Source: Oceanitalea sp047302425 (lineage in GTDB: Bacteria; Actinomycetota; Actinomycetes; Actinomycetales; Actinomycetaceae). Taken from it: a stretch of DNA of 64,000 nt. Below the pieces are notes generated by a model, which was not told where the DNA came from, did no database searches, and saw only the letters and a program-made list of their open reading frames with translations. Both the position numbers and the translations under genes were made by a program. The stretch spans positions 1,550,001 to 1,614,000 of the forward strand of contig NZ_CP154855.1 of the NCBI RefSeq assembly GCF_047302425.1. The letters are read 5' to 3'. Each line of letters starts with the position of its first letter. The first letter of the stretch is position 1. This document shows, in pieces, positions 34,817-42,252 of the stretch.

Positions 34817-34920
34817 GCGTGCCACAAGGGGGCCCGGACCTGACGTGGTCGAGGGTGGATCAAGCGATGACACTTGAGTGCGGACCTCACCCAGCGTTCT
34901 GGAGCGCCTTTGTGGCACGC
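34817..34920. repeat. 104-nt palindromic element, copy 2
   Basis: Outer arms GCGTGCCACAAGGG (from 34817) and CCTTTGTGGCACGC (34907-34920); the single change from copy 1 turns an A-U pair into a G-U pair. The inner hairpin TCAAG-cgatgaca-CTTGA (34860-34877) keeps its position although the flanking interior differs. On the minus strand it begins 16 nt after the tRNA-Met 3-prime end. It may act as a terminator or processed RNA. Confidence 0.75.
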
Positions 34921-34935
34921 AGCCTCGGTGCTGGG

Positions 34936-35009
34936 TACCCCAGGTGGGGCTTGAACCCACGACCGACGGATTATGAGTCCGCTGCTCTGACCGGCTGAGC
35001 TACTGGGGC
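34936..35009 (-). tRNA. tRNA-Met(CAT), probably elongator
   Basis: 74 nt without CCA. Arms fold fully: acceptor GCCCCAG/CTGGGGT, D-arm GCTC/GAGC, anticodon arm GCGGA-CTCATAA-TCCGT, T-arm GTGGG-TTCAAGC-CCCAC. The anticodon is CAT. The weak G-U first pair excludes neither elongator Met nor Ile2(CAU); CTCATAATCC is the pattern of actinobacterial elongator tRNA-Met. Confidence 0.93.
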
Positions 35010-35076
35010 GCAGGGCGGCTGGGGGCCGCCACGGCCCGGCAATCCTAGCGGCCGGCGGTCGGGTTACCGTGAGGGC

Positions 35077-35583
35077 GTGCCGATCTTCCGACGCTCCCCC
35101 CGCCTGCCCGACGCCGTCGCCGCGCACCTGCCGAAGGGTGACCGGCCGCTCGCCTTCGCCGCGATGACCAACGGTTCCTTCGCCGTCGTCGCCCGTGACG
35201 CGCTGCTCGTGGTCGGCGAGGACGGGCTGGGGCAGCGCACCGCGTGGCACGAGATCGAGAACGGGTCCTGGGACGGCGACTCCCGCACCTTCACGATCAC
35301 CTGGGCCGACCGGGAGCGCCCGGACCAGGAGCTGGTCCTCGAGTCCGACGAGGTCGAGGTCTTCACCTCCGCGCTGCGCGAGCGGGTGCAGGCGTCGGTC
35401 GTGCACCACGAGACGGCGGAGGTCGGCGGCACCCGCGTGCGCGCCATCGTCCGGCGCCGGGAGGACGGGAGCCTGTACTCGCAGGTCACCGCCTTCGGGC
35501 CGCTGCCCCGCGGCGAGGAGGCGGAGCGCGAGATCGACGAGCTGGAGCGCCGGGTCCGCGAGGCCGTCGGCCTCACCGGCTAA
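35077..35583 (+). CDS. Conserved actinobacterial protein of unknown function
   Basis: 168 residues, no signal or membrane segment. LPKGDRPLAFAAMTNGSFAVVARDALLVVGEDGLGQRTAWHEIENGSWDGDSRTFTITWAD suggests a PH-like or beta-rich first half, and the end is helical and charged (EEAEREIDELERRVREAVGL). GTG 35077 follows TACCGT (35065-35070) by 6 nt. I know similar proteins only as uncharacterised actinobacterial families. It lies between tRNA-Met and tRNA-Asn. Confidence 0.72.
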   Translation: MPIFRRSPRLPDAVAAHLPKGDRPLAFAAMTNGSFAVVARDALLVVGEDGLGQRTAWHEIENGSWDGDSRTFTITWADRERPDQELVLESDEVEVFTSALRERVQASVVHHETAEVGGTRVRAIVRRREDGSLYSQVTAFGPLPRGEEAEREIDELERRVREAVGLTG

Positions 35584-35663
35584 GTGCGGCCCAACTCACA
35601 GCCGCGACGCCCGGGCGCGACTCCCGGACCACACCACCGTCCTGTTAGAGTCGATCCGCACGA

Positions 35664-35736
<73 letters not shown>

Positions 35737-35741
35737 CAGGC

Positions 35742-35772
35742 AAGGCCCGGAACCTCAGCGGTTCCGGGCCTT
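35742..35772 (+). terminator. Intrinsic terminator after tRNA-Asn copy 1
   Basis: AAGGCCCGGAACC (35742-35754), loop TCAGC, and the inverse 35760-35772 form a perfect 13-bp stem, followed by TGTGCTT. It is the clearest intrinsic terminator of the window. Confidence 0.85.
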
Positions 35773-35850
35773 TGTGCTTCCACCGGCTGCGGCTGCGGGC
35801 GACTCGGCAGACCGTCAGACGTCCCGTCCCTGGTAGCATCGTCCCCGCAA

Positions 35851-35922
35851 TCCCGTGTAGCTCAACGGCAGAGCATCCGACTGTTAATCGGACGGTTGCT
35901 GGTTCGAATCCAGCCGCGGGAG
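35851..35922 (+). tRNA. tRNA-Asn(GTT), copy 2
   Basis: 72 nt, anticodon GTT. It differs from copy 1 at a few sites: acceptor TCCCGTG with a wobble pair, a one-base shorter D-loop (AACGGCA) and GCTGG-TTCGAAT-CCAGC in the T-arm. It has its own upstream gap and a strong hairpin after it. Confidence 0.96.
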
Positions 35923-35927
35923 CCACA

Positions 35928-35970
35928 CAGCAGGGGCCCCGCCGGTGCATGTCCGGCAGGGCCCCTGCTG
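35928..35970. terminator. Bidirectional hairpin after tRNA-Asn copy 2
   Basis: CAGCAGGGGC (35928-35937) pairs with GCCCCTGCTG (35961-35970), with a further internal GCCGG/CCGGC stem. It lies between the tRNA and the convergent xylanase stop at 35985, so it probably terminates both. Confidence 0.8.
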
Positions 35971-35984
35971 CTTCTCGTTCGCTC

Positions 35985-38900
35985 CTACTCCACCGTCGCG
36001 GACCTCCGGCGCGCGACGAGCGTGCCGCCGGCGGCCACGAGCAGCAGCGCCACCAGCAGGGCGGTCAGCTCCACACCGGTGATGGGCAGGCTGCCGCGTC
36101 CCGGGGTGTCCGTTCCGCCCGTCGGCGGGGTGGCGCCGTCGCTCGGTGTCCCGTCGGTCGGCGGCTCCGTGGCAGGAGGCTCCGTCGTCGGCCCGTCCGT
36201 GGGCGGCGTCGTCGGCTCCTCGACGGCCGCGACGAGCTGGCCCACGCCCCACCGCGCCGTGCTCTGGTAGCCGAGCCCGGTCGGGTCGGCCCAGTTGCGG
36301 ATCGAGGTGCGGGCCGCGACGCCGTCGACCGTGCTCGCGTCGTTGACCTGGAAGTCGAGGCCGTGGAACGTCCCGAGCCCGCCCTCCTCGAGGAGACTGA
36401 TCGCCGCCTCGACGACGTACCCGTCCTCGGTCACGGACGTCGCGCTCTCCACACGCGCGGCCTGGAAGGCCTCGTCACCGGTGCCGAAGGACACGACGTT
36501 CTCGTAGCTGATCCGGATCTGGGTGTCGTCGTAGCGGTAGGGGCCGTTCTTGTAGTTGCCCGCGTCGACGTAGATCTCCACCGAGTCCTGCGCCCATGGG
36601 TCGCTGTGCTCGGCGTTCAGCTCCGCGTCGGTGACCTCCATGAGGACGTAGAGCGTGTTCTCCTCCCACAGGGTGCGGACCTCGGCCGTCGCGGTGGCGG
36701 CGGCGTCGGTGCCCTCGGCCAGCAGCGTCTGCTTGTCGGTGGTGACGACGCCGGCCGACTCCCACACCTCGTCGACCGTCCCGTCGACCTCCGGCGTCCC
36801 CTCGGCCGGGGCCACCTCGAGGTAGGACAGCGGCTCGACGAGTGTGAGCTGGGCGAGGGTGCCGGGCGAGGACCAGCCCACCGCGCCGTCGTCGCCCACG
36901 GTCCGCAGGTCGAAGCCGAGGAGGTCGCCCTCCGCCGCGCCGTCGAGCGGGACGTGGACGACGGCGAGCCAGCCGCCGTCGACCTCCGTCGTGACCGCGG
37001 CGAGGTCGGCCGCCGCCGCAACGGCCGCAGCGGCCGGTGCGCCCCCGTCGCGCCCGACGGCGTAGGTCTCGTCACCGACGACGATCTCGATCGCGTCGGA
37101 GCCGTCCGCAACGGTGGCGAGCACGGTGAGGTGGTCGGCCGCCCAGCGCAGCTGGAAGGCCGCGCGCTCCTCGAGCGCCTCGTCCTGCACCGAGTGGAGC
37201 GGCAGCTGCTCCCACTCGACGGCGTCCCACGCGGCGTCGTCGAGGGCGACGTCGCCGGCGAAGACGAAGGCCGAGCGCTGCCGCGGCGGCAGCTCCGCGC
37301 TGTCGACGGCGCCGTAGTACGCCGGCTTGGCGCGGAGGTTCCCGTCGAAGAGCAGGGGAGCGCCGCTGCTGTCGCGCCAGCTGCGGGTGTCGATGAGGCC
37401 CCAGACCGTCACCGAGTACAGGTCATCGGCGTACTCCCGGAAGACACGGAACGCGTCGCGGTAGTAGTAGCCCTGCTCGACGAGCAGCGCCTGGGTCACC
37501 GGGGTGCCGGTCGTGACGTCGAGCTCGGTGACCACCTGGGTGAGCCCGGTGTCCTGGAAGCGGACGATCGCGTCCTCCAGCGCCTGCACCGGCATGGCGA
37601 GGTTGACGTGGAACTGGTGGCCCACGCCGTCGATCGGCACGTCGCGCGCGAGCAGCCGCTCGACGAGGTCGTAGTAGCGATTCTGCTTGCCTGACTGCTC
37701 GGTGTTGTAGTCGTTGATGAACAGCGTGACCGGGCGGTCGGTGCCGGGGGCGGCGTACTCCCCGTTGAAGGCCTCGTCCGCGTACTCGAAGGCGAGGTCG
37801 ATGAACTCCTCGCCGAGGATCCGGTACCACTCGCTGCGGCGCAGCCCATCGGCGAACTCGCCGCTGTCGGAGACGACCTCGTTGACGACGTCCCAGGCGC
37901 TGAGCGGGTTCGTCTCGCTGCCGAAGGGGCCGTACTCGTCGCTCAGCGTCTCGGCGATGGCGAAGATGTGCTCGCGCATCCGGTCGCGCAGCACCTGCTG
38001 GTCCGCCGCGCGCGTCGTGAGCGGCTCGCCGGCCGCGTCCTGGAAGAACCAGGCCGGGGTCTGGCTGTGCCACACGAGCACGTGGCCGTACACGTCGAGG
38101 TCCTCGGCCTGGGCGAAGTCCATGATCGCCGCGGCCTCGGGGTGTATCCGGAAGTGCTGCTCGTCGTCGTACCAGGCCTCGGGCTTCATGTGGTTCTCGC
38201 CGGTCACCTGGTTGAAGTGCCGGGTGGTCAGCGCGGCGGAGTCACCGAGCGTCTCGCGCTGGTCGATCGCCACGCCCATCGGGAAGGGCACGGTGTCCTT
38301 GAGCGGCGTGAGCTCCTCGATCCCGGTGCTGGTCTGCGAGCGGATCGTCACGTCGTCGACGAGGAAGTCGCCGTTGCTGCCGGTGTTGTAGCTCGTCTCG
38401 AGGTAGATCCGGGCGGAGTCGGCGGCCGGCATGGTGAAGGTCGCCGTCACCTCGGTCCACCCGTCGGACGTGACGCCGGGGACCTGGGCGAGGGTGTCGA
38501 AGGCGTCGGCGCCGTCGGTCGTGCGCTGCATGCTCAGCCAGATGTCGTCGGGGTCCGCCCCGGCGGCCATCTTCACCCAGGCGCTGACCTCGTAGGTCGT
38601 GCCCGTCGCCACCTGCCCGGTGAGGTCGAGGCCGATGCCGTCGCCCTGCGAGGTGCGGCCTGAGACGAGGGCGGCCTGCGTGCCGCCGTGGGCCTCGGCG
38701 TCCGTGACGGACACGGTCGGGTCGCCGTCCGCGTCTCCGCGCGGGGTCCAGCCCTGCAGGCCGTCCTCGAAGTCGAAGACGAGGTCGAGCGGGGTGCCCG
38801 GCTCCTCGCCGTCGTCGTCCGGTGCCGCGGTGATGAGGAGGTCGTCGAGGAGGTAGGTGTAGGCGCCCTCGGGCAGGTCGGCGGTGCCGATGTAGACCTG

Positions 38901-39359
38901 GCCGTCCGCGGGGACCGTGAGGGTGCCCGTGACGGTGGTCCAGGCGTCGGCGGTCATCGTCGTGTCGCCGATCCACGTGTAGTCCGGCTTCATGACGAAG
39001 CGCACGCCGGCCGCACCGGGAGTGCCCTCCGCGAGGCGGGCGCGCATCGAGAAGGTGTACTCGGTGCCCTCCTCGAGGAGGCCGGCCGGGGTCTGGACGC
39101 CGACGAAGTCGGCGGTACGGCCGGCGACCTGGAGGGCCTTGTCGCCGTCGACGTCGACGACGGAGAGGGTGGGTTCGCCGCTGAGGGTCCACGGGTCCCA
39201 GGAGCCGTTCTCGAAGTGGTTGCTCACGACGACGACGGGGTCGCCCGCCGCCGCGGGGGAGGTGTCGCCCGGTGCTGCGGCGGCGGCCGCTCCTCCGGTC
39301 ATCGTGAGTGCCAGCAGCCCGGCTGTCCAGGGTCGCCAGCGTGGTCGGTTCCGCGTCAT
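35985..39359 (-). CDS. Cell-wall-anchored multidomain GH10 endo-1,4-beta-xylanase
   Basis: 1124 residues, secreted. Signal peptide (about 1-36), two family 22/4-9 type carbohydrate-binding modules (about 45-185 and 195-345), a GH10 catalytic barrel (about 355-690), two family 9-type binding modules (about 695-870 and 870-1060), a Pro/Thr/Glu-rich linker, then the sortase signal LPITG (1091-1095), a hydrophobic helix and RRR. Catalytic acid/base Glu494 (WDVVNEVVSD) and nucleophile Glu612 (VVTELDVTTG) are present. It cuts xylan at the cell surface. GGAG lies 8 nt before the ATG. An operator-like palindrome and a TATAGT box lie upstream. The module order resembles thermophilic CBM22-GH10-CBM9 xylanases but with an LPXTG anchor. 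Confidence 0.93.
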   Translation of the reverse strand: MTRNRPRWRPWTAGLLALTMTGGAAAAAAPGDTSPAAAGDPVVVVSNHFENGSWDPWTLSGEPTLSVVDVDGDKALQVAGRTADFVGVQTPAGLLEEGTEYTFSMRARLAEGTPGAAGVRFVMKPDYTWIGDTTMTADAWTTVTGTLTVPADGQVYIGTADLPEGAYTYLLDDLLITAAPDDDGEEPGTPLDLVFDFEDGLQGWTPRGDADGDPTVSVTDAEAHGGTQAALVSGRTSQGDGIGLDLTGQVATGTTYEVSAWVKMAAGADPDDIWLSMQRTTDGADAFDTLAQVPGVTSDGWTEVTATFTMPAADSARIYLETSYNTGSNGDFLVDDVTIRSQTSTGIEELTPLKDTVPFPMGVAIDQRETLGDSAALTTRHFNQVTGENHMKPEAWYDDEQHFRIHPEAAAIMDFAQAEDLDVYGHVLVWHSQTPAWFFQDAAGEPLTTRAADQQVLRDRMREHIFAIAETLSDEYGPFGSETNPLSAWDVVNEVVSDSGEFADGLRRSEWYRILGEEFIDLAFEYADEAFNGEYAAPGTDRPVTLFINDYNTEQSGKQNRYYDLVERLLARDVPIDGVGHQFHVNLAMPVQALEDAIVRFQDTGLTQVVTELDVTTGTPVTQALLVEQGYYYRDAFRVFREYADDLYSVTVWGLIDTRSWRDSSGAPLLFDGNLRAKPAYYGAVDSAELPPRQRSAFVFAGDVALDDAAWDAVEWEQLPLHSVQDEALEERAAFQLRWAADHLTVLATVADGSDAIEIVVGDETYAVGRDGGAPAAAAVAAAADLAAVTTEVDGGWLAVVHVPLDGAAEGDLLGFDLRTVGDDGAVGWSSPGTLAQLTLVEPLSYLEVAPAEGTPEVDGTVDEVWESAGVVTTDKQTLLAEGTDAAATATAEVRTLWEENTLYVLMEVTDAELNAEHSDPWAQDSVEIYVDAGNYKNGPYRYDDTQIRISYENVVSFGTGDEAFQAARVESATSVTEDGYVVEAAISLLEEGGLGTFHGLDFQVNDASTVDGVAARTSIRNWADPTGLGYQSTARWGVGQLVAAVEEPTTPPTDGPTTEPPATEPPTDGTPSDGATPPTGGTDTPGRGSLPITGVELTALLVALLLVAAGGTLVARRRSATVE

Positions 39360-39437
39360 TCTCTGCTCCTTCGCAGATGGTCAACTGGTGCCGTTCAGCA
39401 CCGTAGGCAGCCGGACAGCGTTTTGTACAGAGATTGG

Positions 39438-39463
39438 ACTATAAGAATCGAAAACGTTGTCGA
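39438..39463 (-). promoter_or_regulatory. Xylanase promoter region with LacI-type operator
   Basis: TCGAAAACGTTGTCGA at 39448-39463 is a 16-bp palindrome with one mismatched pair and an AACGTT centre, typical of LacI-family operators. On the minus strand TATAGT (39438-39443) lies just downstream and may be the -10 box. The operator sequence differs from those of both sugar modules, so another regulator is likely. Confidence 0.6.
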
Positions 39464-39582
39464 TATCGGTGTCGATCTGGGCGGTCGTGTGCGGTATCGG
39501 CGCCCGAGCGGCCCTCCGTGTCGGTGGGGCCCGCTAGCCTGGCCGCGACGGTGAGGGAGCCGTTATGGGAGGGGAGAGTCGC

Positions 39583-41235
39583 ATGGACGCGGACGTCATC
39601 GTCGTGGGAGCGGGACTGGCCGGGCTGGTCGCCACGGCGGAGCTCGTCGGAGCGGGCCGCCGGGTGGTGCTCGTGGACCAGGAGCCGCTGCAGAACCTCG
39701 GCGGGCAGGCCTACTGGTCCTTCGGCGGGCTCTTCCTCGTCGACTCACCCGAGCAGCGCCGCATGGGCGTGCACGACGACGTCGAGCTCGCCTGGCAGGA
39801 CTGGCTCGGCACCGCCGGCTTCGACCGGCCGCGCGAGGACCACTGGCCCGAGCGCTGGGCGCGCGCCTACGTCGACTTCGCCGCAGGGGAGAAGCGGGCC
39901 TGGCTGCACTCGCTGGGCGTGCGCTTCTTCCCGGTCGTGGGCTGGGCCGAGCGCGGCGGCACGCTCGCCACCGGCCCGGGCAACTCGGTGCCGCGCTTCC
40001 ACATCGTGTGGGGCACCGGCCCCGGCATCGTCGCGCCCTTCGCGCGGCAGGTCCGCGCCGCCGTCGACGACGGGCTCGTGCGTCTCGCGCCGCGTCACCG
40101 CGTCACCCGGCTCACCACGAGCGGGGGAGTGGTCGACGGCGTCGCGGGGGAGGTCCTGGCCCCGGACACCGCCGCGCGCGGTGAGGTAACCTCACGCGCC
40201 GTCGTCGGGGACTTCACCCTGCGCGCCCAGGCCGTCGTCGTCGCCTCGGGCGGGATCGGCGGGAACCACGAGCTCGTGCGCCGCTGGTGGCCGGAGTCGC
40301 TCGGCACGCCGCCGGAGCGGATGCTCACCGGGGTGCCCGCCTACGTCGACGGCTCGATGCTCGAGGTCGCCGCGGAGGCCGGCGCGAGCCTCGTCAACCG
40401 CGACCGGATGTGGCACTACACCGAGGGCATCGAGAACTACGCGCCCGTGTGGCCCGGGCACGGCATCCGGATCCTGCCCGGCCCCTCGTCGCTGTGGCTC
40501 GACGGGGCGGGCCGCCGGCTGCCCGCCCCGCTCTTCCCCGGCTTCGACACCCTGGCCACCCTGCGCCACCTGCGCACTACCGGGCACGACCACAGCTGGT
40601 TCATCCTCACCCAGCGGATCATCGAGAAGGAGTTCGCCCTCTCCGGCAGCGAGCAGAACCCCGACCTCACCGGCAAGGACCTGCGCCGCCTCGCCGAGCG
40701 GCTGCGGTCGGGGGCGCCCGGACCGGTGGCCGAGTTCATGCGGCGGGGCGCGGACTTCGTCGTCGCGGACACGCTCGAGGAGCTCGTCGCGGGGATGAAC
40801 CGGATCACGCCCGACGCGCCCCTCGATTTCGACGTCGTCGCCCGGGAGGTCCGTGCCCGCGACCGCGAGATGGCCAACGAGTTCACCAAGGACGCGCAGG
40901 TGACGGCGCTGCGCCAGGCCCGCACCTACCGCGGGGACCGCCTCATCCGCGTCGCCCCGCCGCACCGCCTTCTCGACCCCGCCGCCGGGCCGCTCGTGGC
41001 CGTCCGGCTCCACGTCCTCACCCGCAAGACCCTCGGCGGCATCGAGACCGACCTCGACGGCCGCGTGCTCACCGAGGACGGCGCACCACTGCCCGGGCTC
41101 TACGCGGCCGGGGAGGCGGCCGGCTTCGGCGGGGGAGGCGTGCACGGCTACCGCTCGCTCGAGGGCACCTTCCTCGGTGGGTGCCTCTTCTCCGGCCGCC
41201 AGGCGGGGCGAGGTGCGATCGCGGCGACGTCCTGA
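39583..41235 (+). CDS. FAD-dependent dehydrogenase (KsdD/fumarate reductase flavoprotein family)
   Basis: 550 residues. Rossmann motif DVIVVGAGLAGLVATAELVGAGRRVVLVDQE binds FAD; GGQAYWSFGGLFLVDSPEQRRMG and the end motif GLYAAGEAAGFGGGGVHGYRSLEGTFLGGCLFSGRQAG are typical of the group annotated as FAD-binding dehydrogenase near 3-ketosteroid 1-dehydrogenases. Substrate unknown. ATG 39583 is preferred as GGAGGGGAG lies directly upstream; ATG 39565 is in frame with a weaker GAGGGAG site. Single gene, divergent from the xylanase. Confidence 0.82.
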   Translation: MDADVIVVGAGLAGLVATAELVGAGRRVVLVDQEPLQNLGGQAYWSFGGLFLVDSPEQRRMGVHDDVELAWQDWLGTAGFDRPREDHWPERWARAYVDFAAGEKRAWLHSLGVRFFPVVGWAERGGTLATGPGNSVPRFHIVWGTGPGIVAPFARQVRAAVDDGLVRLAPRHRVTRLTTSGGVVDGVAGEVLAPDTAARGEVTSRAVVGDFTLRAQAVVVASGGIGGNHELVRRWWPESLGTPPERMLTGVPAYVDGSMLEVAAEAGASLVNRDRMWHYTEGIENYAPVWPGHGIRILPGPSSLWLDGAGRRLPAPLFPGFDTLATLRHLRTTGHDHSWFILTQRIIEKEFALSGSEQNPDLTGKDLRRLAERLRSGAPGPVAEFMRRGADFVVADTLEELVAGMNRITPDAPLDFDVVAREVRARDREMANEFTKDAQVTALRQARTYRGDRLIRVAPPHRLLDPAAGPLVAVRLHVLTRKTLGGIETDLDGRVLTEDGAPLPGLYAAGEAAGFGGGGVHGYRSLEGTFLGGCLFSGRQAGRGAIAATS

Positions 41236-41317
41236 GCGGCGCCGTCGTCGTCAGTCGGCTCGACCTGCCCGCCCCACCCGCCCGTACGAGCAACCCGCCC
41301 CCGCCGCCCTCGCGGAC

Positions 41318-41358
41318 CGTGTGGGTTTCGCGTTCTCCCAGGACTCGGAACCCGCACG
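41318..41358. terminator. Hairpin between the flavoprotein gene and def
   Basis: CGTGTGGGTT (41318-41327) pairs with AACCCGCACG (41349-41358), 10 bp with one G-U pair and a 21-nt loop. It lies about 80 nt after the dehydrogenase stop and is a possible terminator. Confidence 0.4.
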
Positions 41359-41455
41359 TTGTGCCGGACGGTCGTCGCGGCGGGCGCACCAAGGCGGTCG
41401 ACGGAACCGGGGACGCGTGCCGGAGCACCTCACGAACCGTGGGAAACTGGTCCCC

Positions 41456-41944
41456 ATGGCTATGCGAGACATCCGCGTCGTGGGTGACCCCGTCCTGCGC
41501 ACCCCGTGCGAACCGATCACGGACATCGACGAGCGCGTGAAGATGCTCGTCGAGGACCTCCTCGAGACGGTCGACCACGAGGGGCGGGCCGGGCTCGCGG
41601 CCAACCAGATCGGTGTGAGCCTGCGCGCGTTCTCGTGGAACATCGACGACGAGATCGGCTACGTCCTCAACCCGCGCCTCGTCGAGGTCTCCGAGGAGGA
41701 GTACCAGGACGGCGACGAGGGCTGCCTGTCCGTGCCCGGCCTGTGGTTCCCCACCGAGCGCGCCTGGTACGCCCGCGTTGAGGGCACCGATCTCGACGGC
41801 AAGAAGGTCGTCGTCGAGGGCGAGGAGCTCATGGCCCGCTGCCTCCAGCACGAGTGCGACCACCTCGACGGCATGCTCTACATCGACCGTCTCGAGCGCG
41901 CTCAGCGCAAGAAGGCGATGCGCGCGATCCGCGAGATGCTGTAG
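41456..41944 (+). CDS. def: Peptide deformylase
   Basis: 162 residues. Metalloenzyme that removes the formyl group from nascent proteins. All three motifs are intact: AGLAANQIG, EGCLSVPG (metal Cys) and QHECDHLDG (metal His pair and Glu). ATG 41456 follows GAAACT (41443-41448) by 7 nt, consistent with a leaderless transcript; ATG 41462 is also possible. Confidence 0.95.
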   Translation: MAMRDIRVVGDPVLRTPCEPITDIDERVKMLVEDLLETVDHEGRAGLAANQIGVSLRAFSWNIDDEIGYVLNPRLVEVSEEEYQDGDEGCLSVPGLWFPTERAWYARVEGTDLDGKKVVVEGEELMARCLQHECDHLDGMLYIDRLERAQRKKAMRAIREML

Positions 41945-42020
41945 ACCCTTCCATTCATGTGGATTGTTCGTTAAAGTGAGCGGCTGGTCCGGATCTCGGA
42001 TCGTCACTCGGGGAGGGTGT

Positions 42021-42101
42021 GTGCTCAACCTCTGGAACCTCACTGCGCGCTACCACTGCGACCTCGGTCGTCAGGCCAGCGCGCTGTGTTGTCGTCCCTG
42101 A
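42021..42101 (+). CDS. Cysteine-containing leader peptide before the cystine transporter
   Basis: A 26-codon ORF, GTG 42021 to TGA 42099-42101, with GGAGG at 42012-42016. Its end reads ARYHCDLGRQASALCCRP: three Cys codons, two in tandem (42087-42092) three codons before the stop. It ends 151 nt before a TcyP-like transporter. Downstream, GGGAC (42110-42114) can pair with GTCCC inside the leader (42094-42098) or GTCCC at 42119-42123, so ribosome position would choose the fold. Cys-rich leader peptides that sense cysteine are known in mycobacteria. A longer in-frame start at GTG 41976 exists. Confidence 0.65.
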   Translation: MLNLWNLTARYHCDLGRQASALCCRP

Positions 42102-42252
42102 GCACCCGCGGGACCTGAGTCCCGGACGCCCCCGGCAGCGCTGCCGACCCTGATCTTCCGCCGACCCGTGTCGGCACGCGTCCGGTTGCCCGCGTTGGCG
42201 CGCGCCTGCGCGCCGCCACCCTCGTCACGTCTGCGTACCCGGAAAGGCAGCC

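Noticed and set aside
34936..35009. tRNA-Met 3-prime end as an attachment site linked to the 104-nt elements
   Set aside because: The palindromic elements do not repeat any tRNA sequence, and there is no integrase.
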